This document shows, piece after piece, positions 19,187 through 28,500 of a stretch of DNA of 64,000 bases. The notes under the pieces are model-generated. The model was given only the letters and a program-made list of their open reading frames with translations, did not search any database and was not told where the DNA came from. Source of the DNA: PALSA-1440 sp050011195 (GTDB lineage: Bacteria > Verrucomicrobiota > Verrucomicrobiia > Limisphaerales > UBA8199); NCBI GenBank assembly GCA_050011195.1, contig JBEKJO010000006.1, positions 1 to 64,000 of the forward strand, read 5' to 3'. The translations under genes and the position numbers were made by a program. Each line of letters starts with the position of its first letter. Positions within the stretch are counted from its first letter, which is position 1.

Positions 19187-22100
19187 TCAGCCGTTCGAGG
19201 GTTTAACAGGGCGATCCCCGTTGACCTTGACGGTGAGCCTGAGTTTGGTTCCTTGTCCCGGGAGGCTGGCGAAGAAGAAGCCGCCGCCGATTTTCGCCAT
19301 GCGCTTGCGCATATTGTTCAGGCCGTCACCGGGCCTGCTCCCGGCCGAGGTTGCGGCGTCGAACCCGCGGCCGTTGTCCTCGATGGCAATTTCGAGGACG
19401 CCGGGGGACTCCGTGATAGCGACGCTGACTTCGGATGCCTGGGCGTGCTTGAGAACGTTGTTGAGCGCCTCCTTCACGACGAGGAACAGGTCGTGTCGGA
19501 CCTCGGCCGGCAGAACGACGGAGGAGAGTGTCTCCGGGACATCCAGCCGGCAACGGACGTTGGTGCTTTCGAAGAATTGGCCGGCGTATTGATTGAGGTA
19601 GCCGACCAGGGCGTCGAGTGTGTCGTTCTGAGGGTTAATGGCCCAGACAATCTCATCGAGAGCCTGCACGGTGCCGCGGGCATAGGTAACTATTTTATCG
19701 GTGTGAATCGCCAGTTCCCGGGGCTTGGCAATGTCCTCGCGGCACTGTTCGCCGAGCATCGTAATAAAAGTGAGGCTAGACCCGACATCGTCATGAATAT
19801 CCTTGGCGATACGCGCCCGCTCCTCGTGGGCGGCTTCGCGCTGGGCTTTCTGGCGGATAATCGCCGCCTGCGCGCTGACACGGCGCCGCAGGCTGAGGGC
19901 CCAGAACATGGCGCCCAACAGAATCATGGCCACCACACCCAACGCCCCCAGCACACGCGGCAAGGTCAGCCACGGCGGCCGGGCCAACACCCGGAGGTCC
20001 GCCGCCGAGTTCAGGAGCAGTTCGAACGAACCGATCGCCCGCCCCAGTGTGGGGTTGCCGCCCTGCGCCGCATACACGCCCGTCAACTCGACCCGGCTCC
20101 CCAGCGGCACTGACTGAGCCAACTTCTCCTTGCCGTTCAACCGCGCCAAAAACGTTCGCCATCCGGCCTGGAGTTCCAGCTCTTGCTCCGCCCGTCTGGT
20201 GCGGAGGTGAACCAGCACGCCCTCCACGCGCACCAGCGTCGAGTCATTGTCCGCCTCCAGCCAATTCTCCGGCCGCAGACTCCGGGGTTGCGGCAGGGCG
20301 GCGTGCCCGACCTTGCGCACCACCGCCTCCCGCAGCACCGGCGAGGGCACCAACTCCGGAAAGCCCACGGCCTCCGCGAGGTCTCCCACTTCCAGCCCGG
20401 CAGCCTCTTTGGGTGTAATGCGCAGGCCATTGGTGCCGTCCACCATGAAATACTGGCCGTCCCGCACGCCCAGGATTTGCCCGGCCACCTTGACGCGCTG
20501 AAACGCGCCGGCCTGGGGGTCGAAGAGCAGCAGTTCGGCGGCCTGTTTCCGCGGGGCAGAGAACGGATCCGGCGGCGGCGCCTCCTCCACACTGACTGAC
20601 GGGCAGGGAATTTCCATCTCGCCCACACGGAGCAGATGGGTTTGGCGGTTCCAAGCTGGAAACAGGCACCCCCGCACGCGGATGAGACTGTCCCGGTAAC
20701 GGCTGAGGGCTTCCGCCGTGACGTCCGGCAAGGCCAGGTGGATCTTGCCCTCGCGGAGCCGCAATTCCAATCCGTTGGTCTGCGCCGCTGTGACGATGCC
20801 TCGGATCTCGACGTACTGGGTGTCGAGGCTCCCATTCATCAACTGGTCCCAACTGGCGGACACGGGGTCGGGCAGGCGCCCGACCCCCAAGTAACTCCAC
20901 CGCCGGGCATTGACTACCGGGGCAAAATCGCCCGGGCCGGTCACCCCTCCGATTTCCCAGTATTCGCCCTGCCGCGGGGCTTTAACCGCTGAGGGGATAC
21001 CGCGGACGAAAACCCCGCAGGTCGCATCCTGAAGCACCAAGGTTGTGGCCCAGGGGCGCATGTGCGTAATCACGCCTCGAAGCCGGACGGGATAGCCGAG
21101 TTGCGCTTGCGCTCGCGTCAAGCGCTTGACTTCTTCGGCGGTCGTCAGGACTGGGAGCCCTACGGCTTCCGCGGGCGGCCGCGCAGAGTCCTCTCGCCAC
21201 GCGGTGTGGGTCGCTGTGAGCGGAGGAGGATTCTGAAGGTCTGGCGTGGTTTCCAGGAACGCGATCTGCGCGTCACCCGGAACCACCAGCTCTCCGACCA
21301 CCCTTTGCCCCTCCGTGGTATAGACGCTCTGGCAAACCCCCGCCGCGCGGATACGGCTGTGCCAAAGGCGGACGGAAGCGAGCTTGGACCCATCGGCGAC
21401 GATCACCCGTGCCCGCTCGTTCCCCGAGGCCAACTCCAGTTCGAGGCCGTCGCCCTGCTCGTTGACCAACAACACGGTTCCTTCCCACTCAGCCCACTGC
21501 CCCTGTTCCTGCTCGCTCAGGATTTGCCCCAGGACCATCCGGCGCGGAACCGGCGGCGGCCCGGAACCGACCACCTCCAATCGGGGCGCTGCGTCCCCCA
21601 CGTACAACATGCTGCCGTCATCCGACACCGTGCTGAAAGTGTAAAGCCCGTCCTGCGGCACAGCGAGGAAGCCGCTGAATTGTATCCCGACGTGCTCATC
21701 GCGGGTCCTCACGCCAATATCGAAGTTGGTGGCCGTTCCGGTTTTAACCGGGGTCAGTTGGCGGAAATCCGGCAGCAGTTTCCCCCAGTCTCCCTCATAG
21801 ACCCGGTAATCCAAGCCGCCGGCTGGATTGGCCCCACCGTGGGCCGCCTCCGGCATCGCCCGGAAGAGCGCCGAGTCCGGGACCGGTTGCCGTGGACAGC
21901 CCGGCCGCTCGTAATCCACCGCCAGACCGTACCGGTCGGGCCCATTGAACCAGTCGAGGCGGACAGGGTGCGGCCCCGCCTTGAGATACACCGTGCCGGT
22001 TCGCCGGGTCATCGCGTGCGTTCCGTCGTTATCCACCACCGGCCCGGGTCGGAGTTTCAGGCCGCAATCGGCCAAGGACAGCAGGCATCTCGCTGCTTTG

Positions 22101-22417
22101 AGCCGGACCTGTTGCCCCGGGCTGAACGGTTGGCCGTGAAGCTCCAACTGGAGTAGTTCCGCGGCGGAGTGATCCTGCAGCGCCAACAGGTCTTTGGCCG
22201 CATTGGACGCACATACAGTCGCGTCCAACTCCACGGAACAGACAATGCGCCGGGACTGCGCGGCCAGGGAGTGGAGCTGCAGCAGGTTGGTGGCGAGCGG
22301 GGGCGGCCGGGCGCTTGGGGTTGGCTCGACCGTCGCTGCGGCCACCGGAGGTCTGCCGAGCAGCAGGCTCAAACAGACTATCGCACGAGTCGGCCATGCA
22401 GGAACCAACGGACGCAT
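19187..22417 (-). CDS. sensor histidine kinase with periplasmic PA14-like and OB-fold-like regions
   Basis: 1076 residues. An N-terminal signal or anchor (about 1-30) is followed by a large periplasmic part: PA14-like segments at about 85-170 and 203-285 (VPQDGLYTFSTVSDDGS is typical PA14) and several OB-like beta modules up to about 810. One membrane helix is at 821-842. The cytoplasmic part is a HisKA_3 kinase: RIAKDIHDDVG with phospho-accepting His875, N-box EALNNVLKHA, G1 box EDNGRGFD (1013-1020) and G2 box GDGLNNM. This is the NarX/DegS-type kinase that pairs with NarL-type regulators; the regulator gene follows by 95 bases. PA14 domains often bind carbohydrates, so sensing of extracellular glycan is a reasonable inference. 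A palindrome lies about 80 bases upstream of its ATG. Confidence 0.88.
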   Translation of the reverse strand: MRPLVPAWPTRAIVCLSLLLGRPPVAAATVEPTPSARPPPLATNLLQLHSLAAQSRRIVCSVELDATVCASNAAKDLLALQDHSAAELLQLELHGQPFSPGQQVRLKAARCLLSLADCGLKLRPGPVVDNDGTHAMTRRTGTVYLKAGPHPVRLDWFNGPDRYGLAVDYERPGCPRQPVPDSALFRAMPEAAHGGANPAGGLDYRVYEGDWGKLLPDFRQLTPVKTGTATNFDIGVRTRDEHVGIQFSGFLAVPQDGLYTFSTVSDDGSMLYVGDAAPRLEVVGSGPPPVPRRMVLGQILSEQEQGQWAEWEGTVLLVNEQGDGLELELASGNERARVIVADGSKLASVRLWHSRIRAAGVCQSVYTTEGQRVVGELVVPGDAQIAFLETTPDLQNPPPLTATHTAWREDSARPPAEAVGLPVLTTAEEVKRLTRAQAQLGYPVRLRGVITHMRPWATTLVLQDATCGVFVRGIPSAVKAPRQGEYWEIGGVTGPGDFAPVVNARRWSYLGVGRLPDPVSASWDQLMNGSLDTQYVEIRGIVTAAQTNGLELRLREGKIHLALPDVTAEALSRYRDSLIRVRGCLFPAWNRQTHLLRVGEMEIPCPSVSVEEAPPPDPFSAPRKQAAELLLFDPQAGAFQRVKVAGQILGVRDGQYFMVDGTNGLRITPKEAAGLEVGDLAEAVGFPELVPSPVLREAVVRKVGHAALPQPRSLRPENWLEADNDSTLVRVEGVLVHLRTRRAEQELELQAGWRTFLARLNGKEKLAQSVPLGSRVELTGVYAAQGGNPTLGRAIGSFELLLNSAADLRVLARPPWLTLPRVLGALGVVAMILLGAMFWALSLRRRVSAQAAIIRQKAQREAAHEERARIAKDIHDDVGSSLTFITMLGEQCREDIAKPRELAIHTDKIVTYARGTVQALDEIVWAINPQNDTLDALVGYLNQYAGQFFESTNVRCRLDVPETLSSVVLPAEVRHDLFLVVKEALNNVLKHAQASEVSVAITESPGVLEIAIEDNGRGFDAATSAGSRPGDGLNNMRKRMAKIGGGFFFASLPGQGTKLRLTVKVNGDRPVKPSNG

Positions 22418-22495
22418 GGCCCGAGGTTATCGCTTTGCCAACTAAAAGTCAACTTCAATGACTGGCCGAATGACTGGCCGTACCAGTGCTGCCGG

Positions 22496-22511
22496 GTGTA
22501 CAAGCGTATGA
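22496..22511. promoter_or_regulatory. inverted repeat, candidate operator (copy 4)
   Basis: GTGTACAAGCGTATGA, upstream of the sensor kinase and just past the uvrA stop. Only the inner TAC/GTA and the GTATGA arm are well conserved. The TTG that follows GTATGA points away from the kinase gene, so promoter geometry does not support it as well as copies 1 and 3. Confidence 0.4.
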
Positions 22512-22535
22512 ATTGCGCCGGGTGGACTCGCGGAG
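22498..22535 (+). repeat. 38-bp dispersed repeat, copy B
   Basis: Partner of 12856-12893. It ends exactly at the uvrA stop codon (22536-22538). Confidence 0.6.
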
Positions 22536-24473
22536 CTAGGCGCTGGGGGGACGGGCGAGGACGGGGGCGAGGTATTGACCGGTGTGGCTGGCCTGGCACC
22601 GGCCGATGGCATCGGGCGGGCCTTGGGCGATGATTTGGCCGCCGGCGTCGCCGCCTTCCGGCCCGAGATCAATGATCCAGTCCGCCGTCTTGATCACCTC
22701 GAGGTTGTGCTCGATGACGAGCAGGGTGTTGCCCGAGGCGCGAAGCTTGAAGAGGACTTCGAGCAGCTTGGCCACGTCGTGGAAGTGCAGCCCAGTGGTT
22801 GGCTCATCGAGAATATAGAGCGTTTGCCCGGTCGCCTTTCGGCTCAGCTCCGCGGCGAGTTTCACACGTTGCGCCTCGCCGCCGCTGAGCGTCGTGGCCG
22901 GTTGGCCCAGGCCAATGTAACCGAGACCCACTTCCGCCAGGGTGAGCAGCGGCTCATAAACCTGCGGCACGGCGCGGAAAAACGTAACGGCCTCGTCCAC
23001 CGTCATGTCCAGCACGTCGGCAATGTTCTGGCCTTTGTAGGTGATTTCGAGCGTCTCGCGGTTGTAGCGGCGGCCGTTGCAGGCCTCACATGTCACGTAC
23101 ACGGGCGGCAGGAAATGCATCTCAATCTTGATCAGGCCATCGCCCTGGCATTTCTCGCAGCGGCCGCCTTTGACGTTGAAGCTGAAGCGTCCCGACCCGT
23201 AGCCGCGAATCTTGGCCGCGGGCAGGCGGGCAAAGAGGTTCCGAATATGGTTGAACATGCCGGTGTAGGTGGCCGGGTTGCTGCGAGGGGTGCGGCCGAT
23301 CGGGGTCTGGTCGATGACGATCACCTTGTCGAGGTTCTCGAAGCCCTTGAGGACGCGGTGGGCGCCCGGGCGCTCTTTGGAGCCGAAGAACTTGCGGAAC
23401 AGCGCCCGGCGCAGAATATCGTCCACGAGCGTGCTCTTGCCCGAGCCACTGACGCCCGTGACACAGGTGAGGGTGCCGAGGGGGATGCGGGCATCAATAT
23501 TCTTGAGGTTGTTCTCGCGCGCGCCGAGCACTTCCAGCCAGCCGCGGTCGGGTGAAGGTTTGACGCGGTGACGGGGGATGGGGATGGAGAGTTCGCCTCG
23601 CAGGTACTTGGCCGTGAGGGAATGGGGATGGGCGAGCACCTCCGCCAGCGTGCCCGCGGCGACCAGTTCGCCGCCGCGCACGCCGGCGCCAGGACCGAGG
23701 TCCAGGATGTAATCGGCGTGACGGATGGTGTCGGCGTCGTGCTCGACGACGAGCACCGAGTTGCCGAGGTCGCGCAGGCCGGCCAGCGTGCGCAGCAGGC
23801 GGTCATTATCGCGCTGGTGCAAGCCGATGCTGGGCTCGTCGAGGATGTAGAGCACACCCACGAGGCCGGCGCCGATTTGGGTTGCCAGGCGGATGCGCTG
23901 CGCCTCGCCGCCGCTCAAGGTGCCGCTTTCGCGATCGAGGGTAAGGTAACCCAGGCCGACATTCTTAAGGAAGCCGAGCCGGGCGCGGATTTCCTTGATG
24001 AGGTCATGGGCGATCTTCTCCTGGAACTCCGTCAGCTTCAGGGTCGCGAAGAACTCGTCGGCCCGCTCGACCGACAGCGAGCAGAGGTCCATGATCGACA
24101 GGCCGGGGAGAGTGAAGGGTGATGCGTGATGCGTGATGCATGTTCCGTGTTCCGTGTTGCGGGTTGCGTGTTCGGTTCCGGACGCGTAACCTGCAACCCG
24201 CAACACGCCCTTGAACTTTTCGCGCGCTTCCACATCTCCCAAAGTGACCGCCAGTATCTCCGGCTTGAGTCTTTGCCCCTGGCAGGCGTCGCAAAATTGG
24301 GGGCTCATGAACCCTTTGAGCCGATTCCGGGTGAACTCGCTTTCGCTCTCCTGATAGAGCCGCTGGAGGTTGGGGATCACGCCCTCGAAGGGACGGGTCG
24401 CGCAGGAGGCCCTTGTAATAAACCACCATGCGCTTGCCTCCCCGCCGCCACGGCAGAATCGCGCCTTGCTCAA
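22536..24473 (-). pseudogene. uvrA: uvrA, C-terminal part (excinuclease ABC subunit A, frameshifted)
   Basis: Carries the second half of UvrA, the DNA-damage recognition ATPase of nucleotide excision repair. Real homology begins near 24395 at RPFEGVIPNLQRLYQESE; earlier residues of this frame are not UvrA-like. Seen in order: a C-x2-C zinc site (CDACQG), the ABC signature of domain I (TLSGGEAQRIRLATQIGAG), Walker B ILDEPSIGLH, the second Walker A GVSGSGKS, the zinc knuckle CEKCQGDG...CEACNG, the second signature TTLSGGEAQRVKLAAEL and ILDEPTTGLHFHD. Between VEAREKFKG and LPGLSIMDL there is an insertion of about 35 residues encoded by a 7-bp-period repeat. It is in a different frame from the N-terminal part, so no intact UvrA can be made without a frame change. 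Confidence 0.85.
24119..24178. repeat. heptanucleotide-period repeat inside uvrA
   Basis: Runs of 7-mers such as GTGATGC, GTGTTCC and GTGTTGC in tandem. On the coding strand they are translated into a His/Thr/Arg/Asn-rich insert (for example HATRNTEHGT) that UvrA of other bacteria lacks. Confidence 0.7.
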
Positions 24474-24662
24474 GGGACTTTTCCGGATCGGGCACTACCA
24501 AACTCTCGTCGAAAACGAGCTTCTGCCCCAGCCCATGGCAGACCGGACAGGCGCCCGAGGGGGCATTGAAGGAGAAATGTTTGGGCGTGAGCGGCTCGTA
24601 GCTCTTGCCGGTCGCGGGACTGAGGTTGCGGTTGGAATGCAGTGTTTCGAGCCACTCAGAGC

Positions 24663-24770
24663 GGTTGATAGTTGATAGTTGATGGTTGATGGAAGCCGAA
24701 GGTAGGACAGCGGATTCCGTCTCCTGACTCCTGACTTTAGACTTTAGCCCTTGGACTTTAGACTCAGAAT
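24663..24770. repeat. heptanucleotide-period repeats inside uvrA (second block)
   Basis: Tandem TTGATAG/TTGATGG units at 24663-24692 and CTGACTT/TTTAGAC-like units at about 24723-24765. They encode an in-frame insertion between QMPDS and EWLETLHSNRN of UvrA. Confidence 0.7.
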
Positions 24771-25537
24771 CCGGCATCTGGTGCAAGGTGAGCAAAACGC
24801 CCTGGCCCCAGCGCAGGGCGGTCTCGACGGAATCGCTAAGCCGGACGCGGATCTTCTCGTCAATGACCAGGCGATCCACGACGGCCTCGATGGTATGCTT
24901 TGCTTTGGGGTCCAGTTTGATGCGCAGGCCATTGGCCAGCTCGAACAGTTCGCCGTCCACGCGGGCGCGGACAAATCCCTCGCGGGAGAGCCTCTCGACC
25001 ACGTCGCGGAACTCGCCCTTTTGGTCGCGGACAACCGGCGCGAGCAGCATGACCCGCGTCCGCGGCGGCAGGGCGAGGATTTTATCGACAATGTCGCTGG
25101 TGGTTTGGCGCACAATGGGGACACCGGTTTCCGGGCAATAGGGCTGGCCGACGTGGGCATAGAGCAGGCGCAGGTAGTCGTAAATCTCCGTGGTGGTAGC
25201 GATGATGGAGCGGGGGCTGGAGCCGGAGCTGCGCTGCTCGATGGCGATGGCCGGGGAAAGGCCCTCGATGAAGTCCACGTCCGGCTTTTGCATCTGGTCG
25301 AGGAACTGCCGGGCGTAAGCGGAGAGGGACTCGACGTATTTGCGCTGGCCCTCGGCATAGATGGTGTCGAAGGCAAGGGAGGACTTGCCTGAACCGCTCA
25401 AGCCGGTGATGACCACGAGCTTGTCGCGCGGGATGTCCAGCGTGAGGTTCTTGAGATTGTGCTCACGGGCGCCGCCGATTCGGATGAATGCTTTGCTCAC
25501 GGACTCGAATTCCGCCCATTAGACAGCAGAGTTGCGC

Positions 25538-28500
25538 CTAAGGCAACTGCTGGAGCCGGTAGTAGCGCGGTCCGGCCAGGCCGCCGGATTGGGAGCCGTC
25601 GTCGAGGAACGAGAAAACACCGTTGGTGGAGGTGAGGGTATTGGTGAAGGGGGTCCAGGCCGGGGGGGCGAGGGAAGGAGTCCACTGCGCCTGGAACCGG
25701 CTGTTGGCCGGCCCAAGACATTGCAAGAGCACGCCATTCGTATTGCTGGTGATGCTGGTGATGCGCACCGGCGGGACATAGGGGGTAACCACAAGCCCCT
25801 CGCTGACACGGAAGAAGTGGCAAGTGGAAGGCAGAGAGATACAATACGTGGTCAGAACATCGGCGGCGGTAATGGTGGGGGAGACCGCGGCCCAGTTAGT
25901 GTCGTTCAGCGCGGTCTTGCCCTGCACGTAGTAGCGGATGCCGGGCAGCGAGGTCCAGGTGAGACAGAAGCTGTTGCTGAGGGCCTGACAGTTAGTGATG
26001 ACCACATTGGTCCCATAAACCGGGAATTCGGTCGCTATAATCGTATAAGCCGCCGGCCCGCCGGAAACGTTCACAGCCGAGATGAACCAGTCACCGGGCG
26101 TCAATGGGACCGGGCTGGAAAAGTCGAACAAGGTAATCAGCTCGTCATTCAAGCCGGGGTTCGCGCTCAGGCAGGTGTAGTTCGTCAGAGTTGGCAGCGG
26201 CAGGCCTTTGCGCGCCACCAGGGTCATGTCCCCGGTCGGGTTGTCGATCTCGAATTGGGCGCGCACGGCGCTGGGGGTGACGACGTAATGATAATAGTCA
26301 GTGGCGTCACCCGCGCCGGAGTTGATGGTGGAGCACGGAACGCCGCTGGCCAAGGTGATGATATTGGGGAAGGCATTGGTGTATTCGGTGGCCAGGATGG
26401 TATAGGTGACGTTGGTCAGGTCCTCATTAAACACCCCGAGGTACCAGCGGCCGGGCGCCAGCGCCACGGGCGTCGAATTAGTGAAGACGAGGATATCCTC
26501 GTCGTTGGTGCCCGGGTTGAAACTGCCGTAGTCGAAGCCCGCGAGGCTCGGAAACGGCGTGTTGGCGCGGGCCACCAGGTCCAGGTTGCCGTTGAGGTCG
26601 AGAAGCTGAAAGGAGACGGCGGTCGCGGTTGGCGAAACGTCGTAAGAGAAGTAGCGCGGGAGGGTGTTGCCGGCTTGAGTGGCGTTGAACGGAACGCCGT
26701 TGGCTAGAGGCGTAACGTCGAAATCCACCTGAACGGCGGCGGTCACACTGACAGGGCTCAGGTTTTGGACCCCGAGGTAGTAACGCGCGCCGGGAACCAG
26801 GGGAGGGGTTCCGCTGGTGTTTAAGGCAAAGGCTCCGCCCGTTGACGCCGACAGCAGCGTGACATCGTCAGCGTTGGTGGCCGTGGGCGGCTCGGTCTGG
26901 TTGAAGAGCAGGTTTACGGGCGCAGAGGCATAGACCAGAAGGTTGGTGGCGTGGGTTGCCCAGGCGGGCACATCAATGAAGAAAGGGGCGACCTGGCCGG
27001 GCGGAATGGTATTGGTCTCAGTGATGCCATGGGTCAAGCCGATGGGCACGGGGACAGTGTTCTGGAAAACGAAGCGCAATTGCCAACTGGCGAGTTCCGC
27101 CGCGGGAACGGCAGTCCCGGCGCGGGTGTCCCACATTTCCAGTTGCCACGTGCCGCAGGCGCTCTGGCCGACGAGGGTGTTGAGCGATTGTTCGGGCAAG
27201 CAATAGAGGTCCAGGTTCGTGCCGGCGGGCAGGAAGGGCGTCGAAGCGAACTTGATGGGGACCGGAGCCTGGTTGGTGTTCTCGGTGAACACCAAGTAGG
27301 CCGTGTGCGGGCAGGTGACAGTAGCGGTGTATTCCCAGAGTGTATCGAGATTGGTGTTGTTTCCTTCGTCCATGATGATGACGAGATCGGTAGAGACCCC
27401 CGGGCCGAAGGAGATGTTGGTCTCGCCGGTGAAACTGACCAACCCGGAAGCCCAGATATCCACGTCGTCGTAATAGACATCCATTGTGTCCGGGAGCAGG
27501 TACATATTATAGTCAACGAAGAGGGTGCCCTGGTTAGCGCCGACCTGCAGGATGTTGGTATCGGCGTAGTAATTGCCCGAGGTTCTGGTGGGGAAGATGT
27601 TGGTGCGGATCACGATCCCCCCCAGGCCGTTAGTGGTCGCGCCCCCGCGATTCTCGAACAAGAGCACGCGCGTGCCGGCCGGGCTGATGAGGGTGAACAC
27701 CATGTCGGAGACGCGGGAGTCATTCGTTACGAGCAACGCGACGTCGAGGGAGGCGATGGGCTGGCAATTGGACACGAAGAGGCTGGCGTTGGTGATCGCA
27801 TCCTCCAGGATCGGAGTTGGCCCGGCGGAGGTGTAAGTGACGGGGACGACGCCCCCGGGGTCAAGGTCCACGCTGGTGTCCAGGCCAATGGTCTGGGGGA
27901 TTGCATTCGAGTTGAAGACGCCGATGTAATAGCGGCCCGGATTGAGCGGCGGCAGCGTGGAGAGGTTAACGGACAAACACCCCGACGGGGGATTGACAGA
28001 CAGCATTTGGTCGAAGGCCGTCAGGGTGGGGAGATCGCCGCGGCGGAGGTAAAGCCCCACGGGCAGGTTCGTGGCGGAGCTGTTGTAAAGGCAGACGGTG
28101 AGGTTCGTCGCGCCGATGGGCACGTTGATGAAATCGTACGTGAACGCATTGTTGGACACCTGACGAGGGGTGCCGTCCACAACGTTTTGCGGGTCGAGCC
28201 GGATGGTGAGATTCTCAACCAAGCCGGTATGGGTCAGGACACTGTCAGCCATCGTCAGCAGCCAGACGCCCTGGCCTTGTTCGCCGATGAAGTTGCGCAA
28301 GCTGCCCGGGCTGTCGGTGTTCTGCGAGCCGGGGATGTCGCCTTCGTCGTTGTCTTCATAAACGTAGGTGTATTGGTAAGGAACGGGGTCCACCGGCGGA
28401 AGGGAATGGTTGTTGAGCACAGCCGACTTCTGGCCATGACTGAGCGTGCCGAGGAGGTCGGCGAAATCCTCGTGCCAGAGTTCGTTGGTGACCACGACGC

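Larger units (their letters stand above)
24004..25500 (-). pseudogene. uvrA: uvrA, N-terminal part (frameshifted near 24395)
   Basis: Starts as a normal UvrA: MSKAFIRIGGAREHNLKNL, Walker A GLSGSGKSSLAFDT, then YVESLSAYARQFLDQM and the Q-loop/signature-insert region through CPVCHGLGQ. It is normal up to KRMVVYYKGLLR, about codon 367. UvrA normally continues for about 48 residues before the RPFEGV segment, but here that segment follows at once in another frame, so about 48 codons plus a non-multiple of three bases are missing. After about 24395 this frame is out-of-phase translation. A second, in-frame insertion of about 40 residues (SKVQGLKSKVRSQETES, then SINHQLSTIN) comes from 7-bp-period DNA repeats at 24663-24770. 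Confidence 0.85.
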
